Shown here: positions 25,647 to 37,800 of the stretch, piece by piece
Layout of the letters: each line of letters opens with the position of its first letter
Numbering within the stretch: the first letter of the stretch is position 1
Notes under the pieces: generated by a model
What the model saw: the letters and a program-made list of their open reading frames with translations, nothing else
Told to the model about the DNA's origin: nothing
Database searches by the model: none
Made by a program: the position numbers and the translations under genes
NCBI RefSeq assembly: GCF_001949145.1
Contig: NW_019091355.1
Location: 2,003,777-2,067,776, forward strand
From: Acanthaster planci
Taxonomy: Eukaryota; Echinodermata; Asteroidea; Valvatida; Acanthasteridae
Direction of reading: 5' to 3'
Length of the DNA stretch: 64,000 bases

Positions 25647-28456
25647 ACCACACGGCCTGCTTCGATGAGCCACTTTTTTGGTGGGAAGAGATTTCTTGCA
25701 AGATGACTGAAATGTAGGCCGCTAATTTAGCTGAAGCTTGAAAGTTTGATGCACGGAACAAGGAACCTTCCCCAGCAAACCCTTCTTATTGCTGCATGCG
25801 CACAACGGATACAGGCTTTTGCGTTGCCCTAGAAATTGCTGGCTGGTTTGCAAGTTTCCACATGAGGAACAGAGCATGTGACCCAGTAGTGTCACACAAC
25901 AGCAGAGGAGACATTGCCGAGGTTAAAGTTGCAACACTCAGAAACGAGTCCCAGGATATTTTGCTCCAATGGCAAGCACTTAAGTGCAAGAGATATGGGC
26001 TGTGATTATGTTAGCTACGATTTGGCACAGGATTTAGAGAGTTTGGTTTAATGAATGCCGGCGTTACTGCTGATGTTGGCGAAGTCATGTGGCAGTAGAG
26101 GAGACATTGTTGAAATTCAAGTTGAACGCATGCATCTTCATTTACAAGAGGATGGGCTATAATTGAGGAAGACACTGTCGCACAGGATTTGGAAATCTGA
26201 TTAAACGAATGGCAGGAACTCAGGTTTACGGCAGAGTTAAGCAGGATTGCAGGCTTGAAACTTCAGCATTGTGCAGCAGACCAGACATTTCAGAGCAAGG
26301 TATCGGAATAAGTGAATGTACAAAAGCGTTTTCACACATTTGCTGGCAGTCCAAGTACATGCATATGAAATAAATTGTAAATTACATCACAAGTGCAATA
26401 TACTGTGAAGGAAGTCCACTTAACCACTTCACAGAAAACCTAAAGCTGCAGAATACATGTAAAGGCACCTTGTAAAATACATTTAAAGACAATCTGTCCT
26501 TGTTAGAATGTGTCGTAGACCATGCATCGTTTGTTTCAGAACACAAGTGAGGATTTTAAAAACGACTGGACACGGCCTTTTTAGCAGTTACAGATATTCA
26601 AAAGAGTTACACTTAAGTAGAATGGAATTGCAGGTGTAAAACTATTTAGTAAAGGTGTGTTTACAATGGGCTTCAGTTTACAATCCAAAAAAGCAAACAC
26701 ATCTAAATTGCAGCATTAAAGGAATACATAATGGAAACCTACATACAGAAGTTGGGAAGCTTGAGCACCATTGTTCATTTGGAACAACTGAGTCCCCAGC
26801 GTAATTAACAACATTGTCAAGCAGGTACAGTGAAGCGATGCAGAGTTTATGCTGGATGAGGCAAAAAATACTGGTACATGTACCGCAGCCGATAGATAGA
26901 GACTTGAAATGCACAGGAAAGCTTGCAACATTACAAGGAATGTGGTGTTAAGCACATGCCAGTTTCATTCTGCCATGAATACTATGTTCTAGACAAGACT
27001 TACCATTGGATTTGATGAGGCATGTGTACTAGTAAGTTCAAAGTGCCAGGTTCAAATCCAACTTTGATTACCTATAATCTTGTTTCCCCCCAACGATCGG
27101 GACACTGGCTATACAGATACACATGGGACTAAAAGTTGGCTGAATTGGAGAAAGACATGTAAAGGCACGCACAAAACTGTAAGCGTAATGTGATGTACCA
27201 AATTACATAACGGAATGTCCTTCAAACGCAACTCTGTTGATGTTTCATTTTTATTGTTGGAAGGATTGTTAGTGCAAGGGTTCCCAATTTTCTTATTCGG
27301 ACAGGTTTGAGCACTTAAAGAGTTTTGAGAGTTTGGAAGCATTACATTTTGCATGAAAATGACTCAAAATTGTAACGGTTACTTCAGATACCATATATGG
27401 ATTCTGAAATATTTGTCTATTCAGCAAAGACTGTGAAAGCTACAGCTTAAGGGACGTTTAACTTTCTGTGAAGAGAACTCCTCAGTGATGACTGATACGA
27501 TGACCTCTTTATGTTCAGAAATATTTGGCAGAGTTCCACAGCATATGCATATTATGTTGAGACACATTAGAACCTTGGATGATTCCTAGCGACAATCAGT
27601 TTTATACTGTTGAATGCGCTGCCAAAATTTTGAAGAAACTGAAACTAATTGGGCTAAAATATATCTAGATGTATGCAATGTCTAAACATGTACCTTGCTC
27701 ACTCACTACACTTAGTTAATTCATGTAAAATGTATGTATTGATGAAAGCAGCAAGCCAGCTGCACAAATGTATGGAATGTGCTACGTCTCATAGGTTGAT
27801 TCAATCCTCACTATCATTAAGGATGGAAATCAGTTACTATAGCAACTAATTTGATAGATTTGTACTCGTATTTTGTGTAACCGTAAGCTAAGATTCTTAG
27901 TAAGAAAGAAAAAATGAAAGCATATGCATTTCCTGTCTACCAAAGCTTTGAGGCAAAAAATTCAAGCCCAATGACAGTCCTTCACATACATGTACACTGG
28001 CTAGGTTGCTTTCAAACATTCCTGCAACATACTTCACGGAGCAGTATTTATGATTTCATTGAAAGGAATGCAAACACTCGAGGTGTACTTGTAGGAAGTA
28101 TTGGTGCTTTGAAGAGCATTCACTTAACTTTGAAGTTACCGGCTACCAAACTTAACTGCCTTCTTATTGTATAAAATCATTGGGAAATAATGTTCAGCCC
28201 ATTCAGGGTTTTGCATTTGTACGCTAAGCTATTGCATTTTTGAAGATGCATGAAATTGTACAGATAACATAAATCGTGGTCTATAATGCACATACATGTA
28301 AAGTCTTGCCATGAAAGTTGCAGCAAATTGCGGGATAAGTGAATCTTCATGTAATTGTTAATTTACATCTAAAAATCTGTAAATGTCACGTACACTGTTA
28401 AAAATGAACATGTTGAAATCATGCATAAACTGAGTTTTTATGCAATCAACACTTAC
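25647..28456. other. RAP1GDS1 3' UTR and intergenic DNA
   Basis: The SmgGDS stop is at 25644-25646. A canonical AATAAA at 26369-26374 is the first good polyadenylation signal downstream; the true site is unproven. Beyond it lie only short open frames. A box-B-like ggttcaaatcc occurs at 27050-27060. Exons of the minus-strand gene starting at 28659 should lie here or further left, but none could be placed securely. Confidence 0.45.
27833..27846. promoter_or_regulatory. Candidate X-box (RFX site)
   Basis: The sequence gttactatagcaac fits the imperfect inverted repeat bound by RFX factors, with a two-base spacer. It lies in the putative first intron of the minus-strand gene starting at 28659. 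This is a motif match only. Confidence 0.25.
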
Positions 28457-28659
28457 AGTCTCTGGTTCTCGATTGGTGGCTGCCTCAAGCGCCTTATCTT
28501 TAGATTGATGTTATAGCAAGGGTGATCTACATATTTATATCCATTACCCAGTCTTGGTTCCATCTCGTCATTCGGGATCTCTTTGAACAAATGCCTGTTT
28601 ATATGCCTGCTCGCAGGTGTTCTGCATGATGCCAAAGCTATGGCTGCTGACTGATCCAT
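28457..28659 (-). CDS. First coding exon of an unidentified minus-strand gene
   Basis: The minus strand has a good initiation context (CCAAAATGG) at 28659 and 67 open codons, beginning MDQSAAIALASCRTPASR and containing KYVDHPCYNINLKIRR. The frame ends in a consensus donor, GACT/GTAAGT, at 28457/28456 (phase 2). A CRE palindrome sits 16 bases upstream of the ATG. I do not recognise the protein. The basic, Pro/Tyr-containing sequence together with the nearby X-boxes would suit a small ciliary microtubule protein, but that is speculation. One weak in-phase continuation (after tcttag near 27893) is too short to trust. Confidence 0.45.
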
Positions 28660-28674
28660 TTTGGTTCATTAGTG

Positions 28675-28682
28675 TGACGTCA
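28675..28682. promoter_or_regulatory. Full CRE palindrome TGACGTCA
   Basis: An exact CREB/ATF site lies 16 bp upstream of the minus-strand ATG at 28659. This position suits a core promoter of a gene with a short 5' UTR. Confidence 0.55.
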
Positions 28683-29437
28683 CCTCAGTTTAAACCACGG
28701 CCACCGCAAATCGTTATATGGAACCGGAAGTTACTTAGGTGATTAACCAATTGAAACTTGCGCGTATAAGACGAAGTCACTTAAGAACCGGATTGCGTCA
28801 CAGAAATGGCAGTCTTTTCACGAAATTGTTCTGTGTCAACAGACTGCAGTAAGCGTGTTCGTTTCCAATGCCACAGTACATGTTTCTGGCCGCTGCATGT
28901 CAGACGTTTGTGTGCGGAAGTTACACAAAAATCATGAGTCTGATTGGCCACAAAACAATGAGACGGGGCTGTTAGCATTCTGATTGAACCCTGTACCAGG
29001 TTAGCGTCATGTTTAATACGAATGCAACGTTTACAGAAGCCCGTAGTTGAAAGTGGAGTTCACAATACTGAGTTGGTTTTTTTTAATTCAAGTCCCAGAT
29101 AACAGCCTGTGAGTTACACATATGCGCACAGTCGGTGGTGTCTAAATCAAAACGGCTGTGGCAAGTAACACACCATTTGCGCATGTGCGAATTGAAACCA
29201 AAGCCTTAACTTTAAGACATTTCCTAAGAATAGGCCGATCCATTAAGTTGTCGTTTGCATGTCCCGTTGCAGCCATTCCTATAAAGGCTGCTTGCTTATC
29301 CAAATTTTATGCATTGCTCTGTTAATTTGTATAGATCGTGGTTTTCCTCTCTGCTGCTTTAACTGCAAATACTGCACTTTCCACCACTTGTAAAAAGAGA
29401 TTAAACCTACAGATTGTTGCATGCCAGCAAGGCTGCT

Positions 29438-29450
29438 GTTGCCTAGCAAC
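29438..29450. promoter_or_regulatory. Candidate X-box (RFX site)
   Basis: The sequence gttgcctagcaac closely matches the RFX X-box inverted repeat. It lies about 780 bp upstream of the minus-strand start at 28659. Confidence 0.4.
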
Positions 29451-29587
29451 CAAAGAGACAAGTATTCCAAAGACAAAGACTTTCATCATTCTACTTCAAT
29501 ATTATACTAAAAAAGTTAGTGAATTATCTGTATTGACTTTAACCTGTACAAGACTTGTATAAATTTACTGCATGAATTACAAAATTG

Positions 29588-29600
29588 GTTGCTAAGCAAC
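29588..29600. promoter_or_regulatory. Candidate X-box (RFX site)
   Basis: The sequence gttgctaagcaac is a perfect inverted repeat around one central base and resembles an X-box. It lies 150 bp from the similar site at 29438. Confidence 0.35.
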
Positions 29601-32600
29601 CATGGGAAATCAATTTAAAATCTAGTTTTCGCATGCTTGAAGAAAAACTTCATGACAAAAGTGTTGCTTTCTCAGTAATTTTAAAATGTGAATCTTTCCG
29701 ATATTTTTAAGTACTTTTGAAAATTGAGCTAAAGACACTTTGGCCACCTCTATCTTTGTTAATGATGCTTAATTTCGATCTTTTCATTTTTTAGCGTTAC
29801 AAGTGTTCAATATTTGTTGTTTGATTTGGAGATTTCTATGAGTGTTACCCGGAAAGTTTTGAAGATTGAAAAAAAATGGCTTTTTAAAAGAGGGCACAGA
29901 GGTGAATACAGGAAAACTAAACTGTTTTGAAACCTGCTGTTGGTTTTTCTGAAATATACGTGTCTGTAGACCACCCCTTGCCCTCTTGCAATTGGACCGA
30001 AATAGATTCTGAAATTTTTTCGCAGAGTTTCAAACCGATTTAGCAGTGGTAAAAATAAAATGTCCATTTACCAAAGGAGGGTCTACTGAAATGTTTTTGA
30101 AGAGCGATACCCGCTGTTGGAACAATATTGGAGATTTTACTGGACCATAACTCACTGTTCATTTGTATGTTGGTTTGCTCCAGAAAACACATTCCACGAA
30201 ATTACGAATTGTGTCACGAATAGGTGACTTTTGATTTTTGCATGTATGTACGAACGAACTAACGAACCTACAGCTGCATGTGGCAGTGGTTGATATCGTG
30301 CAAAAATTAATTTGGCGTTTTTCCAAGATGAGAACAATTACCGAGGTAGCCACCGTGGTGGTAACCTTTGAACCATGGTAATCAAGGTGTTGGTGTTACG
30401 AAGAATCTTATTTTACACTTTGTAGCCAAAATTACATGGTAAGGCTGCATGACCGTGCACCACAAAACAACTTGTTAAAGGGGCTATTTTTAAATAGGAA
30501 ATCTGATTATCGAATGTGTGGTATATACCATCAACATTGGAAGCATTCCATTCATAAAAATTATCGAAGTATGGCTATTTCAGAAGTGTAATTACAAAAA
30601 CAAACTGTAGTCTGTCCCGTTCCATTCCGTCGAAGGAAGAATACTATGTACATGTATGCCTGCAGATTACACTGTTCTCAAAATACTGTGAAAAGATTAA
30701 AGTGATTTAAGCACAGTTTTGATTCTTGTTTTCTGTTTATATTGATCTGTGTATCGATTATAGATGGACATCTTTGTTTTATTGGAAAAGTTTGTTAATG
30801 CTTGCTAAACTTGCAGACTTTCGTTGGCAGCACGCGTTGAAGTGTGGCTCAATTACCCAAGAATAAAACAAACTTGAATGGTACATGGCATGTAGTGAAA
30901 ATAGCCCCAATGCTGCCCATTGAAATAAGTATCATTCAGGATTCACAGCATTCTTGATTCAAGTCCCCTTTACCCGCTAGTCCACGCAAACAAGCTAGAC
31001 CGACCTCGTGCCTCGTCCTCGGTCACATGGTACCTACGACATAATTGCTCGAGCAATTTCGGAATTCTAATGTCTATACGAAATGCTCATTTTGTACATT
31101 GGTATTCTGCTATAAAAGGAAGCGGCGGCGGATAGTGGGATCGGGCGGCACATTGATGGAATTCGAATGATTCGGGAAAATTTAGTCTCTACAGAGAGTA
31201 ACAATGCACAATTAAGGAGTTAGAATTAACCATAAAATGTATATCTAGATATATACCCCGAGGTGACTGCATTAAGGTAGAATGGAATAGCTTGCATAAA
31301 AAGTAAATTAAGTTTTATCTGGTAAGGAAATAGAAAGCACTGCATTTCAAAATTTCTGCACTTTTGTAATCATAAATATCTCTCCAGGTGCGCTCCTGAA
31401 TTTAACAAGGGACGAAAGGCGAGAGAAATCCATTTAAATTTAAATCAAACCATATGCAAAGGCAGCAGAGATAAGCTACATTGATCCCTTGTACAAAACT
31501 GTACAGATTGTAACTAATTTTTTCCGGTCTTCTTTTATGTATGTAGTGTTTTGTGTTACCTTGTCGTATTTATTTACCGTCTGGACGGCTGGAACAAGCC
31601 TTGTCAACGGTAGCTAAGGCACGAAAGACTAATGTCACGTGATCAGACTAGTGCTCATAGAACCTTTCCAATAAAACTGCCACTACATGAAACCATTCTC
31701 TTCCTTATTGAATTGGAGATCAATCTTGTATGCGCTACTTCATCAGCTGGTTGCATCATGAGCAACGAAGTAGAGCAGGGATCGGTGGTTAATGACCTTT
31801 TACCAACTGAACAAAGCTATTGATCGACAGTGTAATTGGTACAAAACGACTGCATTTAAGAGCCAAAGTTTTCAACAGCAATCCTAATTTTCATTATAAT
31901 TGACTTATGGATATTCTAAGCTGAGTAGAGTCATTACCAAGGAATTTGCGATATTAGGCATTTGCCTGTATCGAGGGATCTAAAATTAACAAGAGCAAAT
32001 GGCATTACGATACCTTCAGGACCTTGTTGCATCCCTGCAATACGCCTGGCGCCATATCGTCACAAAGAACCCAAACACCATACCTTTTAGTAAACAACAG
32101 AAAATGATGCATGGAGGCCGGCAATTATGATGCTCTGGGACAGACGCCATTGATGGACACAAACTACAACCTGTGGTCTATTATACTACTTTCCTTTTAA
32201 CTTAACAAAGGCGAAAACGACATTAACCTGACTTCTAAATGGACCTTTTCAACAGAAACGACAGCAGGGAGAAGCTGTATGCGGATTGCTATGGAAACAA
32301 TTATGGACCTATTTTATGCTAGATCTGTTCTGTGGTATCCCGTTCCATGTAATTCATCAAGTGCAAAACAGGCAAATGTTGTATATTAATAACAATATTT
32401 AATAACCAGGTCAACTGGACAATGCCCAGTGGTTGACTATAAGTACCCAGCATTTTCTCAACAACGACTTACAAATTAACAAAACTAGATGGCATTTGAA
32501 TGCTGTCGTGTGACTCGACTCAGAGGGATGCAGCTACAGCTTGCCTGGCACCGAACACACAAACAATAGTAGACCTAGTTAGGCCTAAGCCGATAATTAC

Positions 32601-32670
32601 ATGTCTGGTGCCCTCGCAGAGACCTGATGTCAGGTTCAACCCGTAGTTCGAGAGGACATCACAATTTCTT

Positions 32671-33665
32671 ATGGCTATTTCCTTGTTCCTAGCAAGCTGC
32701 CAAAGTGATGTCTGTTCCCTGGAACTCAACTCGAGATTTTACTCTATTAAGAGCCGCGCCCTTCAGGATCATGCGTTTCGGATGAAGACTGTATCATCTG
32801 CTGTGATGTGTGGGCGGGACTGTTCTATGGACTCTCGGTGTGCATCATTCAACTATCATGCTAGGAGCCATCTTTGTAAACTGAACAATAAAACAAGACT
32901 GCAAAGCCAGTGGGCCTTTGTCAAGATGGAAGGAAGCGTGTACTTTGATAAAAACTATGAAATTTCTTTCTTGTCAGCGCCCTCTGTCAGAAAGTACACG
33001 AGCTGCTTGAAATTACTGAGAGCTGGTTTCAATGGCAGTGGCATCTACACTATTCACCCTTCTGGTATAGTTGACGGCTTACAAGTTTACTGCGACATGG
33101 AGACTGATGAGGGAGGCTGGATCGCGTTCCAACGTCGCGAGGACGGCTCTGTCGACTTCTACCGCGATTGGACTGACTACCAGTCTGGCTTTGGTAACCT
33201 GAACGGTGAGTTCTGGTTAGGAAATGAGGTTCTACGCACACTAACTGAGACCGGACAGTGGCAACTCAGAGTATACTCTGAGTTGCCACTGACCTGGGAG
33301 ACTGGGAAGACAACACGGCATGGGCACAGTACGGTGAGTTTAATATCTGGGACCCCGATTACACTCTTCATATCAGCTTATACAATGCCTCAAGTACAGC
33401 AGGGGACGCAAGGAAAAGTAACAAGAAGTGTCGGTTCTCAACAAAAGATAGGGACAATGACATTCACATCAAGAACTGTGCACGTTTTTATGAAGGTGCA
33501 TGGTGGTTTAAGGACTGCTTCAGATTCGGTGCCCATCTCAATGGTAAATACACCCGTGACCAACCCTCCGTTAAAACAGATGCAGGTGTACAGTGGTTAC
33601 TTTGGGAAGGACATGTTGACCACCCCTTGAAGGAAAGCGAAATGAAAATGCGGGAAGTGCCTTAA
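32671..33665 (+). pseudogene. PAN/fibrinogen-domain (FReD) gene copy 1, frameshifted
   Basis: This is a single-exon copy of the FReD family at 43861 and 46743. From the ATG at 32671 (a TAG lies in frame just upstream) it encodes a short hydrophobic leader ([10 protein letters not shown]), an apple/PAN-like half-domain ([16 protein letters not shown], residues 47-62) and the front of a fibrinogen C-terminal domain ([18 protein letters not shown]). After GQWQLRV (residue 201) the frame is lost. A 36-bp perfect palindrome at 33256-33291 adds a net 17 nt relative to the paralogues. The shifted frame runs on as unrelated sequence to a stop at 33628-33630. The ancestral frame resumes as [12 protein letters not shown] and is clean to a TAA at 33663-33665, retaining the DRDND calcium-site motif and [10 protein letters not shown] clean downstream frame implies a very recent lesion, an allele, or an assembly error. 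An AATAAA lies at 34380. Confidence 0.85.
33256..33291. repeat. Perfect 36-bp palindrome inside FReD copy 1
   Basis: The left arm cagtggcaactcagagta is followed directly by its exact reverse complement. The left arm is native gene sequence (codons for QWQLRV). The right arm has no counterpart in the paralogues, so it is the inserted part. Confidence 0.92.
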
Positions 33666-35948
33666 GGTAGATATAAACTTGTGGGTGGTGCGCGCAAAAC
33701 TATGTTAATTTCACAAAACAGAACCGGGGTTGACCATGAGGTAACCAGAGGGACAAGCATCTGAGGGGGCCCTATTTGAAGTCGAAGGGCTTATGAAGGG
33801 ACGTATTAAACTACCCAGAACCAGTCTACCGTATACTGAGCTTTGTAGAGCATTATTGGCCTGAGGCGCCCTCCATAGATCATAAAAAGAAAGTTTAGTT
33901 CCCCTTTGTGATTCGCCCGTCCACTGGCATGACGTTCTTCTGTCGAGTACTCGTTGAATGCGTTTGTTTCAACATTTCCAAGTGCTCAAGGCTCGACAGC
34001 GAGTAACCCACTGTGCTTTCCGCTTCTAAAGCTGTGACGTATTTCCTTCTAAAACATTTTGAACCACCTCTACCCTCCCCTGTACCTGGTGGCGGAATTT
34101 ATAAGGACTTACCTCAGCTCATTATCCCAATTATGGACGAGGGGCTGAATTAGTGGAATGAAGGTGTCATTGCCAAAAACACATCCATGGTGCCAGGTCC
34201 CAAAGCTGTTTGCACTGAGCTTAATTGTGGTAGGGCACCGTGGCAGTTCAATTGCAGATCTCCAGTTCCATCACAATTTACAGTCTCATACGGGCGAGTC
34301 CTTCAATATCAGGATTTATGTAGTCATCTGAGAACAAAAATGGGCGGGCGAACCCTAGGCTTCACTCTATGCAAACTTGAATAAAAAAATCTAAATACAC
34401 AGACTGCAGGTCGGAGGACGAAACCAGAGGTGGGCGCGTCCTACAAGTGGCACAAGCTGATGGCCTGCCGAGGTACGTGACTGAGTAGACTGTACACAGA
34501 TTACAAATGCCAAGCATTTAAGGGGAGGATATAGGCCGCTAATACCCATCATGCACGTTACCGATTTTTTGCATAATAAACAAAAGGTTCTCAAGCTAGA
34601 TAAGATTATGTCGCAAGGGCTGCAGCCTTAGTCCTCCCAATTGGTAGTGTTTAATCGAAGGCCGCGCCTACTGGTATGTAACGAAGAATTTACTTTTCTT
34701 CTACTTTCATACCACGGTTTCCTAATCGCGGACCGACAACCAATCGTACCCCATACATTTCGGGGCGGCTGTCGGTGCAAACACACCAGTATAATCATGT
34801 TCACATCTAAACAGAGCATTGATTTTGAGTTTTTCCAGCTTGGAAAAAAGTATGTAAAATCATATTTGGATAAGACTTGAAGGTTTGCAAGGTGAGGAAA
34901 GCAACACTAGCGCTCAGAATTGACTGCATGTGACCATCCTGTTAGTTTAAGAGTTTCTCAAGGAGATTCTTGGGTCTCGATGACTCGCGAAAGAAATGCA
35001 TTACATGTAATGGTAAACTTAAAGGAACAACACACCACAACTGCATGTAGTGACTTTTAATTTTTAAAAATGTAGAAGAGACAGTTAGGTAATCCATGAT
35101 GTAAAAAAAAACAACATTTCAGACAAAGAATAAAAATTTATAACAACATTAACACTTCACTGCAAGAAAACACGGTGTGCACTTCGCGCATGCCTCACAA
35201 TTATGGTCTAGATCAGGTTTAACATTACGGTTCACATTGACACCGCAAGACAACTGACCATAGACTTGTTATAATTCAATGCCAATAATGGCGATAATAA
35301 TATTACGCCGCGGAGGAAGGACAAAGGAGTTTGAACTGCTCAGACTATAACATTTGGCCAATTACCGCTTTCTGGCATGCCCGATATGTTCATAGCCAGA
35401 GCGCAGCGAATGCTTGCTATACACCACCTGTTTCACAACCATAAGCCCCCTTTGAACACTATGATCCTCGCCGCAATTTGTCGCTGGTAATCTGCATCCT
35501 TAAAACGTTGTGCACTGCAGTTTAGGAAGTTGAATATTCTTGCAATCGTTGGTGCTTGGCACGATCTGACAACATCAAATTGAATACTTGCTCATTTGCT
35601 TTTATTAGGCTGTGTACCCGAAGTGTTCATGTGTAGTTATTGCCCTAATCGAACGTTTTTTTCTATGAGTATTTTGGTAATAAATAGCCTAGTTGTTTAT
35701 AACTAAGGTATTTTATGAGATCTCATGATCACTCCTTGTGACGAAACAGTGCATTTTGTTATTCGCGAACTTAGGCTAACATGTGGTCAACATGTTGTTG
35801 GCCAGTCTATATAGGCCAAATTGGTACAAAGACTTTACAAACTGATATTTTGGAGAGACAAAATAAAATTACAAACATTGCATGGATAATGGAAAAGTGC
35901 ATCAAAATTTTTTAAAAATTATTCACGGCGGCAGAAGTAATCTAATGT
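33666..35948. other. Intergenic, about 2.3 kb
   Basis: Short open frames occur on both strands without splice or family support. The first several hundred bases are probably 3' flank of FReD copy 1. Confidence 0.35.
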
Positions 35949-36179
35949 TTAATATTTTTTTTCTTTTTCCTGGTCACTGCGATAAACTGTCGTTAATAGC
36001 AAAGAAAATACCACAACTATTGCTACGATGTTACTGGCCCCACTTGTTCGGCTTAGCTGCAAGAAGTAATTAGGCATTTTGGGAATGTTTACTATCGTTC
36101 GTCTGACTGGGCGCGCGGCGGCGATGATCATCGAGCACTTTGATATGACAGACTTGTAACTCCTGTATCCTTCCTCCAT
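35949..36179 (-). CDS. Candidate small single-pass membrane protein, 76 residues
   Basis: A minus-strand ATG at 36179 in a strong context (AACCATGG) opens 76 codons ending in TAA. The N-terminal half is basic and free of acidic residues after the first few (SMIIAAARPVRRTIVNIPK). It is followed by one strongly hydrophobic segment (NIVAIVVVFSLLLTTVY) and a charged tail (RSDQEKEKKY). This pattern is typical of small mitochondrial or ER membrane proteins. A near-CRE (TGACGTCT on the minus strand, 36206-36213) lies about 30 bp upstream of the ATG. No homologue is recognised, and it may be chance. Confidence 0.35.
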   Translation of the reverse strand: MEEGYRSYKSVISKCSMIIAAARPVRRTIVNIPKMPNYFLQLSRTSGASNIVAIVVVFSLLLTTVYRSDQEKEKKY

Positions 36180-37800
36180 GGTTACACTAAACCCTAAATT
36201 CCGAAGACGTCACCTTAATTTTTTTTACACTTCCTGGTACCTGAAATTGCCATCTTCATCTTAGGTTATTCCTGAAAAGTACTGCAAATTTTCAACATCA
36301 CCACCAACATTAATTCCACGATTTGTAACACACACTCGGGTTTTGCTAGACTAACAGTCAACTGTGACCCAGATAGTACAGTAAACTGCAAACTGATTTT
36401 TTCCCTTTCAAGACATCTTGTACATGTGTATTAAACTCTCAGAGGTCCTGGGGGAGAATCTTTCACACAGATGATCGAAATTTGATTTCGCAATGACTCA
36501 CAATGACTTTGGTTTTTTACTCAACCTTTAGAACTTGTGAGTAAATATCAGGCTTGACACTGAGGGATAACTCCCCCATTGTTCTAAAACACACTTCACT
36601 TATAAATAGCAAGGGTGCCACGACATTCCTGAAAGTGATTGTTCTTATTCCATTCTGAAGCAAAACGACATTTTGTGACCTGAAGTCTGAATGCACGTGT
36701 TGCGTGTCTTGAGAGATTTTAGTGAATATCAACAAACAAACAAAATGTTTGTACTTTTGGAAAAAAAGATTAAATGTTTTAAAATAGTACAATGAGAACT
36801 ATTAATGTGTAAAAACTTCATCTATTTGGCAATATGAAAACGCAGCACAGCCACAATATATACATTTTGTACAATCATTTAAACAATTCAAGCAATGCAG
36901 CCAATTTTTACCTGACTGAAAGTCAATGCATGCACAGTGCCATGAAAACCAACATTGTTGGCCTTGTTCCAGCTGTATATGAATATTACAAAGCAAATTG
37001 TGGACTTGCTTGTTATAGGCCTAACTCGACTTGGTCAAAAAGCGACGTACGTATGTACCCGTCTACGTTTCCAAAGATCAAAAAGGTCGGTTCATGTACT
37101 TGAACCAGGATTTCATTGCCACAGCATGTGATGGTTACACGACGAAGGTCGGTGCATCTGCTGGGAGTGCAAGCCTAAAACAAGCTGGGCATGAGATCAC
37201 TTCACGCTCCCCAGGTATTCAGTAATTACGGAGGCACTTGGACAAACATATAGAAATGATGTCACGATAAAAATCATAACTGGTAACACCAAATGTACCA
37301 TAATCCAACACAATATTGGGACCTACCTATCTCACGCATCAACATGCATTTAAGGGACTATTCACACATCCAATTCAGTGAGTTAGCAAGCTGCAGATGC
37401 CGATATCTCAAGCTGCACATTGGGGACTGAATCAAGCGATGTTATCTTGTTGAGTGTCGTATGGAAGCAATATATTATACTCGGTATGAAATGGAAACCA
37501 TTCTGCTGACGTGTCAAGAATATGAACAAGATAGTCTTCGATTTTCAGACAATACTGACGTTTTAACATACGATTTCAGATGCAGCCTTTTATGCAATAC
37601 ACTCACTTTTTTAAAAAGTTTAACACAGCCTTTTTTATCGCATACAACTACTTGCAGCAATAAAAACGCTATTCTAAAATGATGGTGCAGGATCATGATA
37701 ACGGTGTAAACTCTCAATATTCCTATTGATAAAAATCGCAGAACTTGTACAAACGCTAAATGAATATGAGGCTAGTCGTATGTTGGTATAAGGGGAAAAT
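36180..37800. other. Intergenic and 3' flank of the ankyrin-DHHC gene
   Basis: No coding sequence is supported. The part next to 37800 should be 3' UTR of the minus-strand acyltransferase, but I saw no canonical polyadenylation hexamer close to the stop on that strand. Confidence 0.4.

Larger units (their letters stand above)
28683..32670. other. Intergenic, about 4 kb
   Basis: No coding exon is supported on either strand. Apart from the X-box-like motifs, the region holds AT-rich unique sequence. A TATAAG-type sequence near 32437 could be a TATA element for the FReD gene that starts at 32671. Confidence 0.4.
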
